DNA of 64,000 nt, taken from NCBI GenBank assembly GCA_947503765.1, contig CANNFA010000006.1, forward strand, positions 62,001-126,000, in the 5' to 3' direction. The notes under the pieces were generated by a model that saw only the letters and a list, made by a program, of their open reading frames with translations, made no database searches and was not told the DNA's origin. Below are positions 1-9,471 of this stretch, one piece after another (the stretch's first letter is position 1; each line of letters starts with the position of its first letter). Origin of the DNA: an uncultured Paracoccaceae bacterium (GTDB taxonomy: Bacteria; Pseudomonadota; Alphaproteobacteria; Rhodobacterales; Rhodobacteraceae). Made by a program: the position numbers and the translations under genes.

Positions 1-40
1 GGCCGAAATGCAGGTCCGACAGGTGCACGATGCGGCGCAT
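1..40 (-). CDS. Metallophosphoesterase, N-terminal fragment (runs off window)
   Basis: Reverse complement of 1-40 reads MRRIVHLSDLHFG, the typical metallophosphoesterase N-terminus (HxSDLHFG); ATGA overlap with the next ORF stop. Confidence 0.75.
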   Translation of the reverse strand, partial: MRRIVHLSDLHFG

Positions 41-1083
41 CAGGGCATGTCCCCGTCCGGGCACAGCACGCGCAGCCGGACGCCCGACCGGGCGATGCGG
101 TAGGGGCCGCGCATCCGTTCCACCTCGCCGTCGCGGACGACATGCTGCGCGCCGCGCCGCGTGTCCAGCGTGATGTCGCGGCCCGTCACCAGCTCGAAGT
201 CGCGCCCCCGCTCGACCCCGCGCAGCGCCAGCCGCACCGCGTGGCGGATCAGCTGCCAGCGGCCGCGGTCGCGCGAGACATAGACCGCCAGCTTTCCGTC
301 CCGGATCGCATCGGCGCCGTCCATGCCGAATTGTTCGACCTGGTAGGCGCTGGCGCATACGAAGACCAGCGACGAGCGCATCTGCCGCGACGCGCCGTCC
401 ACCGTCAGCATAAGGCGCATCGGCCGGTAGATCCGCAGGATCGCGCGCAGCACCGACCAGTAGGCGGCAATCCGGCTGCGCCCGAACCGGCGGTAGGTTT
501 CCTCTCGCTGGCGGCGGATGCGCGAATAGATCCCGACACTGGCATTGTTCAGGAACACCCGCCCGTTGATCGTGCCGAGATCCAGCGCCTTGGCGCGGCC
601 CTGCGCGATCACCTCCAGCGCGGCGTCCGTTTCCTCGGGGATGTCCAGCGAGCGGGCGAAATAGTTGAACGTGCCCGCCGGGATCACCCCCAGCACGGCG
701 GGGGTGCCGGCCAGCGCCTCTGCCACGGTCGAGATCGTGCCGTCGCCGCCCACCGCGATCACGGTGCCGCAGCCCGACGCCGCCGCCCGCCGCGCGGCAT
801 CGGCCAGATCGTCCCCGGCGCGGACCTCGTGGATGTCGCCGGGATGGGCGGGATCGGCCAGCCAGTCCTTGAGCGCGCTCAGAATGCGCGCCGTGTCGCC
901 GCGCCCCGAGCCGGGGTTCACGATGGCGAGCGTTCTGGACCGAAGCGTCTCGGCGCGCGGAACCTGCAAGGGGCGGCCTTTCCTGTCGGGCGTGGTCGGG
1001 TCGTGGCGGCGCGTGGCCGTGCAGACCGAACGCGCGCCGGGGCAGGCCGGTTCCGCCGGTTCGCTGCCCGGCGTCCGCGACAT
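40..1083 (-). CDS. Diacylglycerol kinase family lipid kinase (start codon uncertain, probably internal)
   Basis: NPGSG...GGDGT motif (VIAVGGDGTISTVAEAL), typical DAGK/YegS catalytic domain. Confidence 0.85.
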   Translation of the reverse strand: MSRTPGSEPAEPACPGARSVCTATRRHDPTTPDRKGRPLQVPRAETLRSRTLAIVNPGSGRGDTARILSALKDWLADPAHPGDIHEVRAGDDLADAARRAAASGCGTVIAVGGDGTISTVAEALAGTPAVLGVIPAGTFNYFARSLDIPEETDAALEVIAQGRAKALDLGTINGRVFLNNASVGIYSRIRRQREETYRRFGRSRIAAYWSVLRAILRIYRPMRLMLTVDGASRQMRSSLVFVCASAYQVEQFGMDGADAIRDGKLAVYVSRDRGRWQLIRHAVRLALRGVERGRDFELVTGRDITLDTRRGAQHVVRDGEVERMRGPYRIARSGVRLRVLCPDGDMP

Positions 1084-1121
1084 GATTGACGGGGGGCGCC
1101 GAACCGGGCAAGGAACGCGGC

Positions 1122-1346
1122 ATGTTCAAGCTGCAGGACGCCTTTTACCGCCCGCTCTGGCTGCGCATCGCCATCGTTGCGGTCTGCGCCGGCTGGGCCC
1201 TGTTCGAGCTGTCCTCGGGCTCCACCGGATGGGCGCTGCTGTTCGGCGCGATCGGCGCCTGGGCGGCCTATCAGTTCTTCGTCGTCTGGACCGATCCGGA
1301 CGAGGGAACCGAGGAGGCGGGCAAGGACGGGGACGACGCCGGCTGA
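1122..1346 (+). CDS. Small two-TM membrane protein
   Basis: ORF 1086..1346 with likely start at MFKLQDAFYRPLWLR; hydrophobic segments and acidic tail. Confidence 0.6.
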   Translation: MFKLQDAFYRPLWLRIAIVAVCAGWALFELSSGSTGWALLFGAIGAWAAYQFFVVWTDPDEGTEEAGKDGDDAG

Positions 1347-1428
1347 CACCGCGTTCGGGCGGACGTCCGGCACTGGCGGCACGATCCCGACCCGGCGACG
1401 ACGCGGATCGCGCGCGCCGCCAGGGGCG

Positions 1429-2298
1429 TTAGGCGGGGGTGAGGAACACGCGCTCCTGCGCGTCCGGCACCTGACGGATGGCGCGGTAGGCATGCCATGT
1501 CGCATGGCCCAGAAGCGGGAAGATCACGATCAGGCCGATCAGCCCTGTCACTGCCGACAGCGCGAAGAATGCCAGCACCAGCGCGCCCCAGGCCAGCATC
1601 ACCGGCAGGTTGTTCCACACCATCGCCATGCTGATCCCCATTGCCGACAGCGCATCGACATTTTCCGACACCAGCATCGGCACGGAAAATACCGAGATCG
1701 CGAAGGCGAAGGCCGCGAAGAGCGCGCCCACGGCGCTGCCCACCAGCAGGATCGTCCAGCCGGTCGGGGTCAGGAACAGCATCGGCAGCAGGTCTTCGGT
1801 GCCCGGAAAGGGCTGGACCCCGAAGAACAGCGCGTAGATCAGCACGGCGGCGCGGATCCACAGGGTGAACAGCATCAGCAGGACAAGACCCAGGAACAGC
1901 CCCTGATAGCGCGACCGCGGGCGCAGCAGGACCATCTGCCAGAAGCGGGTCTTCCTGCCGCGCGCCAGCCGGTCGCTCTTGGCGTACAGCCCGTTGGCAA
2001 AGACCGGCGCGATCACCATGAACCCGGCCAGCGCCGGGAACAGGAAATGATCCAGCTCGGCGCGGAACATCCCGGCGATGATCGCCCATGACAGCGCGCA
2101 GATCACCGCGCCGTAGATCAGGCTGGGCGCCGGGTTGGTCCACAGATCGCGCCAGCCCGCGCGCAGCCAGTCAAGCGCCGCGCCGGGCGGCAGACCGCGC
2201 GCATGGCTGCGCTCGCGGGGCAGGGGCGGGACCACGCGCGGCAGGCCCTCGGGGCCATCCGGCAGCGGATCGGGGGGCGGCGGCGTGTCGCTCAGCAT
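1429..2298 (-). CDS. DUF2189-like integral membrane protein
   Basis: Polytopic sequence DWLRAGWRDLWTNPAPSLIYGAVICALS...; start overlaps the preceding small gene. Confidence 0.75.
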   Translation of the reverse strand: MLSDTPPPPDPLPDGPEGLPRVVPPLPRERSHARGLPPGAALDWLRAGWRDLWTNPAPSLIYGAVICALSWAIIAGMFRAELDHFLFPALAGFMVIAPVFANGLYAKSDRLARGRKTRFWQMVLLRPRSRYQGLFLGLVLLMLFTLWIRAAVLIYALFFGVQPFPGTEDLLPMLFLTPTGWTILLVGSAVGALFAAFAFAISVFSVPMLVSENVDALSAMGISMAMVWNNLPVMLAWGALVLAFFALSAVTGLIGLIVIFPLLGHATWHAYRAIRQVPDAQERVFLTPA

Positions 2299-2498
2299 GA
2301 CGGTTTCGCCGCGCGAAAGGTGGCGGCGCCTTCGTTGGGGGTTTTCAGATGCGGGGCGCAATCGGGCTGGCTGGCGATCGAGACCGCAAGAAGGTGGATG
2401 TTCGCGGCGGCAAAGACGCCCACGACCGCGCAGGCCAAAGCCGCGCCAAGCGCGCGGCCGCGCGTCAGGAACCGGGGGCGGGGCTGCGCCTGTGTCAC
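2292..2498 (-). CDS. Small single-TM protein in the cco operon (GTG start)
   Basis: 68-aa frame VTQAQPRPRFLTRGRALGAALACAVVGVFAAANIHLLAVSIASQPDC...; GTGA overlap with the ccoP stop; coupled to DUF2189. Confidence 0.6.
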   Translation of the reverse strand: MTQAQPRPRFLTRGRALGAALACAVVGVFAAANIHLLAVSIASQPDCAPHLKTPNEGAATFRAAKPSC

Positions 2499-3364
2499 TG
2501 CGCCGCCTCCTTCAACTGCTCCAGATAGGCGGTCAGCAGCTTGCGGTCGGCCGTATCGAGCCGGTCTTCCCAGGCGGGCATCCAGCCCTGCCGGCCGTTC
2601 AGGATGGTGGTGAAGATCGCCTTGTCGTCGCCGCCATAGATCCAGTGATCGTCGGTCAGGTTCGGGGCGCCGAGGTCGATATTGCCGGTCGCATCCTCGC
2701 CATGACAGGACGAGCAATTGTCGAGAAACATCTCTTCGCCCTCGGCCAGCCGGTCCGGAGCGGCCGCCGTGTCCAGCCCGGAGAGCGATTGCACGTAATC
2801 GGCGACGATGCGGATCTCGTCGCGGGACAGCAGCCCGTCGAAGGCCAGCATCTCGGCATAGCGGGTATCGGGGTGATCGCTGTTGATCCCGACGCGCAGG
2901 GTTTCCATCACCGCCTCGGGGTCGCCGCCCCAGAGCCAGGCATCGTCCACCAGGCTGGGATAGCCCGGCCCGCCGCGCCCCGAAATGCCGTGGCAGGCGG
3001 CGCAATTGTCGCCGAAAAGGGCCGGGCCGGCCTCTGCCACCATGCCCGCAAGGTCGGGATCGGCGCGGATCTCGGCCACCGGGAGCGCGGCGATCCGGCC
3101 CCGCCATTCCGCGCGCGACTGGCGCAGATCGGTCACCTGCCGTTCGACCTGGGCGCGCTGATCCACGCCCAGGATGCCCTTGGTGTAATCGTTGATGCCC
3201 GGCCAGGCGGGCAGCAGGATCCAGGCGATCACCGCATAGACATGGCTGACCAGGATGAACCACCAGATCGCTGTCGGCACCGGCGTGTTCAACTCGGTGA
3301 TGCCGTTCCATTCGTGGCCGGTGGTCTGGTGCCCGGTCAGCGGATCGCGTTCCTTGACACTCAT
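2495..3364 (-). CDS. ccoP: cbb3-type cytochrome c oxidase subunit III (diheme)
   Basis: Two CxxCH motifs (CAACHG, CSSCHG), N-terminal TM, HEWNGITELNTPVPTAIWWF signature. Confidence 0.97.
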   Translation of the reverse strand: MSVKERDPLTGHQTTGHEWNGITELNTPVPTAIWWFILVSHVYAVIAWILLPAWPGINDYTKGILGVDQRAQVERQVTDLRQSRAEWRGRIAALPVAEIRADPDLAGMVAEAGPALFGDNCAACHGISGRGGPGYPSLVDDAWLWGGDPEAVMETLRVGINSDHPDTRYAEMLAFDGLLSRDEIRIVADYVQSLSGLDTAAAPDRLAEGEEMFLDNCSSCHGEDATGNIDLGAPNLTDDHWIYGGDDKAIFTTILNGRQGWMPAWEDRLDTADRKLLTAYLEQLKEAAQ

Positions 3365-3549
3365 TGCCGGTCCTCCCCGGTCAGCGGGCCGTCCTCGTCA
3401 TCCATGATCGAATGCTTGGCGCGGCGGAACCGGTCCCGGTTGCGCGGCCAGAAGACATAGACGCAGATGCCGATCGACAGGGCGATCAGGTAGAACAGGC
3501 CAAAGGACTTGGCAAAGCCGACCACGGTGTCATGCGACAGGCCCATCAT
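3361..3549 (-). CDS. ccoQ: cbb3-type cytochrome oxidase subunit 3/CcoQ
   Basis: Short single-TM protein between ccoO and ccoP ([32 protein letters not shown]). Confidence 0.93.
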   Translation of the reverse strand: MMGLSHDTVVGFAKSFGLFYLIALSIGICVYVFWPRNRDRFRRAKHSIMDDEDGPLTGEDRQ

Positions 3550-4331
3550 TGTGCCGCCTCCGTCTCCGGTGTCATCCCGGCGGTCTCCATCTGGTGGGCC
3601 GCGTCGGTCAGCTTGCCGAGGATCTGCAGATAGGCCACCAGCGCGTCCATTTCGGTGACGCGCCCCGCCTTGCCGTCGAAGCGGCGCACCTGCGTGGCGT
3701 CGCCATAGCGGTCGAACACGCCGTCCGCGCCGTCACTGTCCGGCTGTGCCTGTCCCGCGGCGTCGCGGTCCGCATTGGCGATCATCGCGTCGCTATAGGG
3801 CACCCCGACCCGGCGCAGCGCCGTCAGCCGCGCCGGCAGGCTGGCGGTGTCCAGCGGCGCATCCGCCAGAAACGCGTAATGCGGCATCACCGATTCGGGC
3901 ACCACGGCGCGCGGGTCGATCAGATGCGCGACATGCCAGTCGTCCGAATACTTGCCGCCCAGCCGCGCCAAATCCGGCCCGGTGCGTTTCGACCCCCACA
4001 GCATCGGGTGGTCGTATTTCGATTCCACCGCCAGCGAATAGGGCCCGTAGCGGTCCACCTCGTCGGCCAGGGTGCGGATCATCTGGCTGTGGCAGGCATA
4101 GCAGCCCTCGCGCACATAGATGTCGCGCCCGGCCTGTTCCAGCGGCGTGTAAAGGCGCATGTCGGGCGCGTCCTCGACCGTCTCGTCGATGGTGAACAGT
4201 GGCGCGATCTCGACGAAGCCGCCGATCATCGCGGCGCAGATGATGCCGATCGTCAGCCCGATGGAGTGCTTTTCCAGCCGGTAATGCCCCGCCTGGATCG
4301 GATAATAGAGTTTCTTGAGCCAGCCGATCAT
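3546..4331 (-). CDS. ccoO: cbb3-type cytochrome c oxidase subunit II (monoheme)
   Basis: [11 protein letters not shown] heme motif, [29 protein letters not shown]. Confidence 0.97.
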   Translation of the reverse strand: MIGWLKKLYYPIQAGHYRLEKHSIGLTIGIICAAMIGGFVEIAPLFTIDETVEDAPDMRLYTPLEQAGRDIYVREGCYACHSQMIRTLADEVDRYGPYSLAVESKYDHPMLWGSKRTGPDLARLGGKYSDDWHVAHLIDPRAVVPESVMPHYAFLADAPLDTASLPARLTALRRVGVPYSDAMIANADRDAAGQAQPDSDGADGVFDRYGDATQVRRFDGKAGRVTEMDALVAYLQILGKLTDAAHQMETAGMTPETEAAQ

Positions 4332-4335
4332 CGCA

Positions 4336-5988
4336 TCACTCCGCCACCGGCACGGCCGGCTCTCCGGCCTCGGATTCGGTGGGCACGTCCAGTACCTTGC
4401 TGTCCGAGCCCACGGCGCGGATCGTCATCCAGATGTTGATGAAGCCGATCACCGCCCCGGCCAGGAACAGCAGGCCGCCGATGCCGCGGGCGATATAGTA
4501 GGGATGCATGGCGATCATCGTGTCCAGGAAGGAATAGCGCAGCGTGCCGCCCTCGGTATAGGTGCGCCACATCAGGCCCTGCACGATGCCCGAATTCCAC
4601 ATCGCGAAGACGTAGATCAGCGTGCCCGCCAGCGCGAGCCAGAAGTGCCATTCCACCATCTTCCACGAATACATCGTCTCGCGCCGCCAGATCATCGGCA
4701 CCGCGGCATAGATCGCCCCGAAGGTGATCAGCGCCACCCAGCCCATCGCGCCGGCATGCACATGCGCCACCGTCCAGTCGGTGTAATGCGACAGCGAATT
4801 GACCGGCCGGATCGCCAGGAAAGACCCCTCGAAGGTGGACAGCCCGTAGAACACCGCGGCCACGAACATGAAGCGCAGCGTCGCGTCGTCGCGCACCTTG
4901 TGCCAGGCGCCGTTCAGCGTCATCAGCGCATTGCCCGCGCTGGCCCAGCTTGGCACCAGCAACATCACCGAGAACGTCATCCCCAGCGTCTGCACCCAAT
5001 GCGGCAGCGCCGTGTAATGCAGGTGGTGCGAGCCGACCCAGATATAGAAGAACGTGATCCCCCAGAACGACAGGATCGACAGCCGGTAGGAATATATCGG
5101 CCGGTTCGCGCGTTTCGGCAGGTAGTAGTACAGCATCCCCAGGAAGCCCGAGGTCAGGAAGAACGCGACCGCGTTATGCCCGTACCACCATTGCGTCATC
5201 GCATCCTGCACGCCCGAGAACAGCGAATAGCTTTTGGCGGCGGTGAAGGATGCGGGCACCGCCAGGTTGTTGACGATATGCAGCACCGCCACCACCAGGA
5301 TGAAGGCCATGTAGTACCAGTTCGCGACGTAGATATGCGGCTCGTTGCGGCGCGCGAGGGTGCGCAGGTACAGCACGAAATAGACAACCCAGACGATGAC
5401 CAGCCAGATATCGGCGTACCATTCCGCCTCGGCGTATTCCTTGGACTGGGTGACGCCCATCATGTAGCCGGTCACGGCCATGACCACGAACAGGTTGTAG
5501 CCCAGGATCACGAACCACGGCGCGATCTGCCCGGCCAGCCGCGCCCGGCAGGTGCGCTGCATGACATGGAACGAGGTGGCGATCAGCGCGTTGCCGCCGA
5601 AGCCGAAGATGATCCCCGTGGTATGCACCGGCCGCATCCGCCCGAAACCGGACCAGGCACCGTCGAAGCGCAGGTCGGGAAAGGCCAGCATCCAGGCCAC
5701 CCAGTCGCCGACGCCCATCGCGATCACCGCCCAGATCATCGCCAGCACGATGCCGACCTTGATCGGGTCGTCGTAATAGGCGCGGCTGCGGTCCTCGGTC
5801 GGTGCGGGATCGTAAAGCGCGCCGCCGACCACGAAGATCAGCCCGAGGCTGGCGAACAGCACGATGAACCCGTGCACGCCCATCGCGTCGCCGGCGCCTG
5901 CCGCCGCCATCGCAAGGCCCGCCAGCGTCATGAGAAGCAGCAGCACAAGCGATGCCTGCCGCTCGGCAATCGTGAACCTGGTGATCAT
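4336..5988 (-). CDS. ccoN: cbb3-type cytochrome c oxidase catalytic subunit I
   Basis: Heme-copper oxidase subunit I sequence ([49 protein letters not shown]); start set at [11 protein letters not shown]. Confidence 0.97.
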   Translation of the reverse strand: MITRFTIAERQASLVLLLLMTLAGLAMAAAGAGDAMGVHGFIVLFASLGLIFVVGGALYDPAPTEDRSRAYYDDPIKVGIVLAMIWAVIAMGVGDWVAWMLAFPDLRFDGAWSGFGRMRPVHTTGIIFGFGGNALIATSFHVMQRTCRARLAGQIAPWFVILGYNLFVVMAVTGYMMGVTQSKEYAEAEWYADIWLVIVWVVYFVLYLRTLARRNEPHIYVANWYYMAFILVVAVLHIVNNLAVPASFTAAKSYSLFSGVQDAMTQWWYGHNAVAFFLTSGFLGMLYYYLPKRANRPIYSYRLSILSFWGITFFYIWVGSHHLHYTALPHWVQTLGMTFSVMLLVPSWASAGNALMTLNGAWHKVRDDATLRFMFVAAVFYGLSTFEGSFLAIRPVNSLSHYTDWTVAHVHAGAMGWVALITFGAIYAAVPMIWRRETMYSWKMVEWHFWLALAGTLIYVFAMWNSGIVQGLMWRTYTEGGTLRYSFLDTMIAMHPYYIARGIGGLLFLAGAVIGFINIWMTIRAVGSDSKVLDVPTESEAGEPAVPVAE

Positions 5989-6109
5989 CGGCCGGCCTCC
6001 ATTGGGGCGGTTTCGCCAGGCCGCCGAAAGGCCCGCCGCGCGGCCGGAGCCGTGCCCGGATGCGCCGCATAGATCATCGTCCAGTCCCCCGCATGTGCAA
6101 CTCCGCCGC

Positions 6110-6451
6110 TCATTCCGACTTAGCCGCGTTTTCCATCTCGTCCAGCGCCAGCGCGGAATGGGCATAGGCGCCGCCCGCGCGCATCTCGGCGGCGACCCAG
6201 ATCGCTTCCATGATCTCGGCCTCGCTCGCCTCGTGGCGCAGGGCGGCCTTGGTGTGGCCCTTGATGCAATAGGGGCACTGGGTGACATGGGCGACGGCCA
6301 CGGCGATCAACTGCTTGGTCTTCTTGTCCAGTGCGCCATCGGCAAAGACGGCCTGGCTGAAGGCGGTGAACGCCGCGTCCGCCTCGGGGGTCAGGGCCTT
6401 GCGGCGCTTGGCCAGCGGGCCGGTCTGCGTCGGGTAAAGCGGGTCCGTCAT
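6110..6451 (-). CDS. Carboxymuconolactone decarboxylase/AhpD-like protein
   Basis: CPYCIKGHTKAALRHEASEAEIMEAIWVAAEMRAGGAYAHSALA with the CxxC of the CMD/AhpD family. Confidence 0.9.
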   Translation of the reverse strand: MTDPLYPTQTGPLAKRRKALTPEADAAFTAFSQAVFADGALDKKTKQLIAVAVAHVTQCPYCIKGHTKAALRHEASEAEIMEAIWVAAEMRAGGAYAHSALALDEMENAAKSE

Positions 6452-6630
6452 GGTCGGTCCTTTCCGAATCGTTCAGCAGCGGCCGGGGCGCCTGCGCTCG
6501 GGAAACCCGGCGCCGCGCCGCCGCGATCCGGCACGGTCCCGCGCAGCGGCGCCGCTTGCATCGGCGGTACCGCGGGGTCCACGGGCAGGGCCCGCCGGCG
6601 GAAATCGGACAGTGTTTTCTCGACCAGCAT
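6448..6630 (-). CDS. Possible short leader gene coupled to the CMD gene
   Basis: 60-aa ORF MLVEKTLSDFRRRALPVDP... with ATGA overlap to the CMD start; no family recognised. Confidence 0.35.
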   Translation of the reverse strand: MLVEKTLSDFRRRALPVDPAVPPMQAAPLRGTVPDRGGAAPGFPSAGAPAAAERFGKDRP

Positions 6631-6723
6631 GGCTGCACGTCCTTCTGGGCCGATGCGTCACAGTGGCACGGATGGCCGGTTCGCGGCGCGTCTTGACAGG
6701 TTTCGATATAGAGCAGAATAATC

Positions 6724-6738
6724 GGTATTGCAAATACC
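6724..6738. promoter_or_regulatory. Candidate operator GGTATT-GCA-AATACC
   Basis: Perfect 6-bp inverted repeat with 3-bp spacer, between divergent genes 6448..6630(-) and 6808..7485(+). Confidence 0.5.
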
Positions 6739-6807
6739 TGTTATGGCCGTTCACGGCGCGGTCCCACCGCAGGAAACCCGCACCCGCCACGCCCCAGGAG
6801 ACCAGAG

Positions 6808-7485
6808 ATGCAGCCCGAAGCCAAGACGTTCCATGACCGTCCCGTCGGCGAGATCGCCGCGACCCTGCCGGGGGCCAGCGCCGTATTCCGCCTGTTCGGA
6901 ATCGACTTCTGCTGCCACGGCGAGAGGTCGCTGACAGAGGCGGCGAACGGCCGCGCGCTGGACCCCGCCGACCTGGAGGCGGCGCTTGCCGCGCTCGACC
7001 CGGACGCCGTGCCGGCCGCGCCGCAGGAAACCGGCGCGCTGATCGACCACATCATGACCCGCTACCACGAGGTGCACCGCCGCCAGCTGCCCGAGCTTGC
7101 CACGCTGTCGCGCAAGGTCGAGACGGTCCATGCCGCGCATCCGGCCGTGCCCGCCGGCCTTGCCGACCTGCTGGAGCGGATGATCGGCGAGCTGGAGGTG
7201 CACATGAAGAAGGAAGAGCTGATGCTGTTCCCCGTCATGCGGCGGCAGGCGGGGGGCGCCCTGAACACGCCGATCGGCCAGATGCGCCACGACCACGACG
7301 ACCACGCACAGGCGCTTGCCCGGATCGAGGCGCTGACCGGCGGCTATGCCGCGCCAGAGGGCGCGTGCCGGTCGTGGCAGGCGCTGATCGCCGGGGCAGA
7401 GGCGCTGCGCAACGACCTGATGGAGCATATCCACCTGGAAAACAACGTGCTGTTCCCCCGGTTCGAAGCGGCGGGCCGGGCCTGA
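6808..7485 (+). CDS. Iron-sulfur cluster repair di-iron protein (ScdA/YtfE/RIC/DnrN family)
   Basis: N-terminal DUF542/ScdA_N (ASAVFRLFGIDFCCHGERSL) and hemerythrin-like domain (HHEVHRRQLPEL... HMKKEELMLFPVM... MEHIHLENNVLFPRF). Confidence 0.95.
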   Translation: MQPEAKTFHDRPVGEIAATLPGASAVFRLFGIDFCCHGERSLTEAANGRALDPADLEAALAALDPDAVPAAPQETGALIDHIMTRYHEVHRRQLPELATLSRKVETVHAAHPAVPAGLADLLERMIGELEVHMKKEELMLFPVMRRQAGGALNTPIGQMRHDHDDHAQALARIEALTGGYAAPEGACRSWQALIAGAEALRNDLMEHIHLENNVLFPRFEAAGRA

Positions 7486-7525
7486 CCCGACCGCGCGGCC
7501 TTCGTCACCGCGGACGTGCCGGCCG

Positions 7526-7707
7526 GCACGAAGCACGGCGTGCCGGCCGCGCGCCAGCGGCGCCGCCCGAAGCACCACGCGCCCCGGACCCGATCCGGGG
7601 CCTCGCACCCTCCGGCGCACGAAGCGCGGCGTGCTGGCAGCGCGCCAGGGGCGCCGCCCGAGGCGTCACGCGCCCCGGAGCTGATCCGGGGCCTCGCACC
7701 CGCCGGC
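7526..7707. repeat. 91-bp unit duplicated in tandem, each copy with a GCCCCGGA-N5-TCCGGGGC hairpin
   Basis: Units 7526-7616 and 7617-7707 align end-to-end without gaps, about 10 mismatches. Confidence 0.9.
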
Positions 7708-7721
7708 GAAAGCCCGGCCAG

Positions 7722-8438
7722 CTAGACCGGCCCGTCCCGGCGCAGCGCCGCGATCACCCGGTCGGCCATGCCCGCACAGCGTGCGCCGTCGAACGGGAAC
7801 ACGGACGAGAACTCTGCGTCCAGCCCCTCGCGGAACGCGTCGCGCAGCCGCCGGCGGGCGCGGTAGACGCGGGTCTTGACCGTCACCGCATTGAGGCCGA
7901 GCAGCACGGCCACCTCGCGCGTCGACATCTCCTGCACCTCGCGCAGGATGTAGGTCAGGCGCAGCGGCTCGGGCAGGGTGTCGATCGCGCGTTCGAGAAA
8001 GGCGCGAATCTCTGCCCGGCCAAGCTCTGCCTCCGGTGTGGTCGGCGGGGGACGGGTCATGTCGGCGGCGCTTCCTTCGATGTCCTTGCGATACTCGGCG
8101 ATGTCCACGATGCGGGCACGCCGCCGCAGCCGCGCGTAAGCCTCGTTCATGGCGATCCGGGTCAGCCATGTGGCGATGCCGGCCTCGCCGCGAAAGCCGT
8201 CCAGCCCGGTGAAGCCGGCGACATAGGCCGCCTGCACCACGTCTTCTGCCTCGGCATCGTCGTGCAGGATGCCGCGCGCCACGCGGAATAGCTGCCGGTT
8301 GCAGCGCCGGATCAGCTCGCGGATCGCCGGTTCGTTCCCGCGCCGGGCCAGCGCCACCAGATCCGCCTCGGGACGGGTATCGCGCGGGGCGGGCGGCGGG
8401 GCGGCGGCCTGTTGCGGAACCATGTCAGCCCTCCTCAT
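7722..8438 (-). CDS. RNA polymerase sigma factor, ECF/sigma-70 family
   Basis: Region 2 (LFRVARGILHDDAEAEDVVQAAYVAGFTGLDGFRGEAGIATWLTRIAMNEA) and region 4 (LPEPLRLTYILREVQEMSTREVAVLLGLNAVTVKTRVYRARRRLR); start may be 8423. Confidence 0.93.
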   Translation of the reverse strand: MRRADMVPQQAAAPPPAPRDTRPEADLVALARRGNEPAIRELIRRCNRQLFRVARGILHDDAEAEDVVQAAYVAGFTGLDGFRGEAGIATWLTRIAMNEAYARLRRRARIVDIAEYRKDIEGSAADMTRPPPTTPEAELGRAEIRAFLERAIDTLPEPLRLTYILREVQEMSTREVAVLLGLNAVTVKTRVYRARRRLRDAFREGLDAEFSSVFPFDGARCAGMADRVIAALRRDGPV

Positions 8439-8943
8439 GGCGGACCTTGCCGGCTTGCAGGATGTCCGCGACCGGCGGGAACCCGTTCAGGATGACCGGG
8501 TCCAGATCGCCGGCGGGATAATCCGCGAACCCGTCTGCGCCGGGCGGCGCCACGACGATGCGTCCCACCATTCCGGACAGCTCGTGCGGGATGCAATAAT
8601 AGTCGTAGACGCCCGGCACCTCCAGCGTCACCTCGAATGCCTCGTCCGTCAACAGATAGCCGCTGTCGAACGCCGCCGCGCCGCCCGGTATCCGGCGCGG
8701 GTGATCGAAATTCGCCGGGGCATAGGCCGTGGCCGTGTGTGCGTTGGCCGGGTCGCGGTTGATCCAGCGGATCGTCTGGCCCGGCCGGATCAGCACGCCA
8801 TACGGGTCGAACCACACCCTCGAGCCGTCGCGCCGCCCGGTCATCGTGATCTCCGCCGCCGGGGCCGCGCTCGCCAGCCCCGGCAGAAGCGGGAGCGCGG
8901 CAGCGATGCTGCCGCCCCCCCACAGAAACTCCCTGCGCCGCAT
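8425..8943 (-). CDS. Exported cupredoxin/plastocyanin-like protein
   Basis: Twin-arginine-like leader MRRREFLWGGGSIAAALPLL and YDYYCIPHELSGMVGRIVV type-1 copper-like ligands. Confidence 0.85.
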   Translation of the reverse strand: MRRREFLWGGGSIAAALPLLPGLASAAPAAEITMTGRRDGSRVWFDPYGVLIRPGQTIRWINRDPANAHTATAYAPANFDHPRRIPGGAAAFDSGYLLTDEAFEVTLEVPGVYDYYCIPHELSGMVGRIVVAPPGADGFADYPAGDLDPVILNGFPPVADILQAGKVRHEEG

Positions 8944-8944
8944 C

Positions 8945-9361
8945 CTACTCGGCCACGCGCGATTCGTCGCCGACGGAAACGTGCCACAGGACGATGTGCT
9001 CGTGCGGCTCTTCAACCCCCGGATGGCCGGCATTGAAGTAGATGTCGACGTGATCGACATTGCCGCCCGGCGCGGCCAGGTTGTCGAACGCGGTATCGGC
9101 GTTCATCGCCGAAAGCGGGATCATGTAGATCGTGCTGACAAGCTGCCCGTCGCGGTCATAGGCCATGAACGGCCCGGCCGGCAGCGTCGCCGGATCCACG
9201 AAAAGCTGGCCCATGCCGGGCAGGAAATCGGGCAGCGGCACCAGATCGCTGACCTTCTGATAGGGCGCGTCGGGCGGGCTGCCGGCAACCGAGGCGTCCT
9301 GCGCAAGGGCGGGCGCGGCGGCGAGGGCACCGATTGCGGCGGCGGCGAAAAGCGTTTTCAT
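8945..9361 (-). CDS. Secreted/periplasmic protein of unknown function (His-rich C-terminal half)
   Basis: Signal peptide MKTLFAAAAIGALAAAPALAQ; VDHVDIYFNAGHPGVEEPHEHIVLWHVS. Confidence 0.75.
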   Translation of the reverse strand: MKTLFAAAAIGALAAAPALAQDASVAGSPPDAPYQKVSDLVPLPDFLPGMGQLFVDPATLPAGPFMAYDRDGQLVSTIYMIPLSAMNADTAFDNLAAPGGNVDHVDIYFNAGHPGVEEPHEHIVLWHVSVGDESRVAE

Positions 9362-9471
9362 CTCTTGATCCTTTCCATGATCGCAAGGCGCGACCTTCGC
9401 GCCATGTCTGCATCATTGGATGCGCGGCGCGCGGAAAGGTTCCCCGGTTTTTCGGTTTCGTCTGCCCGCGG

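Noticed and set aside
6680-6710. TTGAC-AGGT-TTCGA upstream of the RIC gene as an FNR/Dnr box
   Set aside because: Right half (TTCGA) deviates too much from ATCAA; the nearby GGTATT dyad is a far better palindrome
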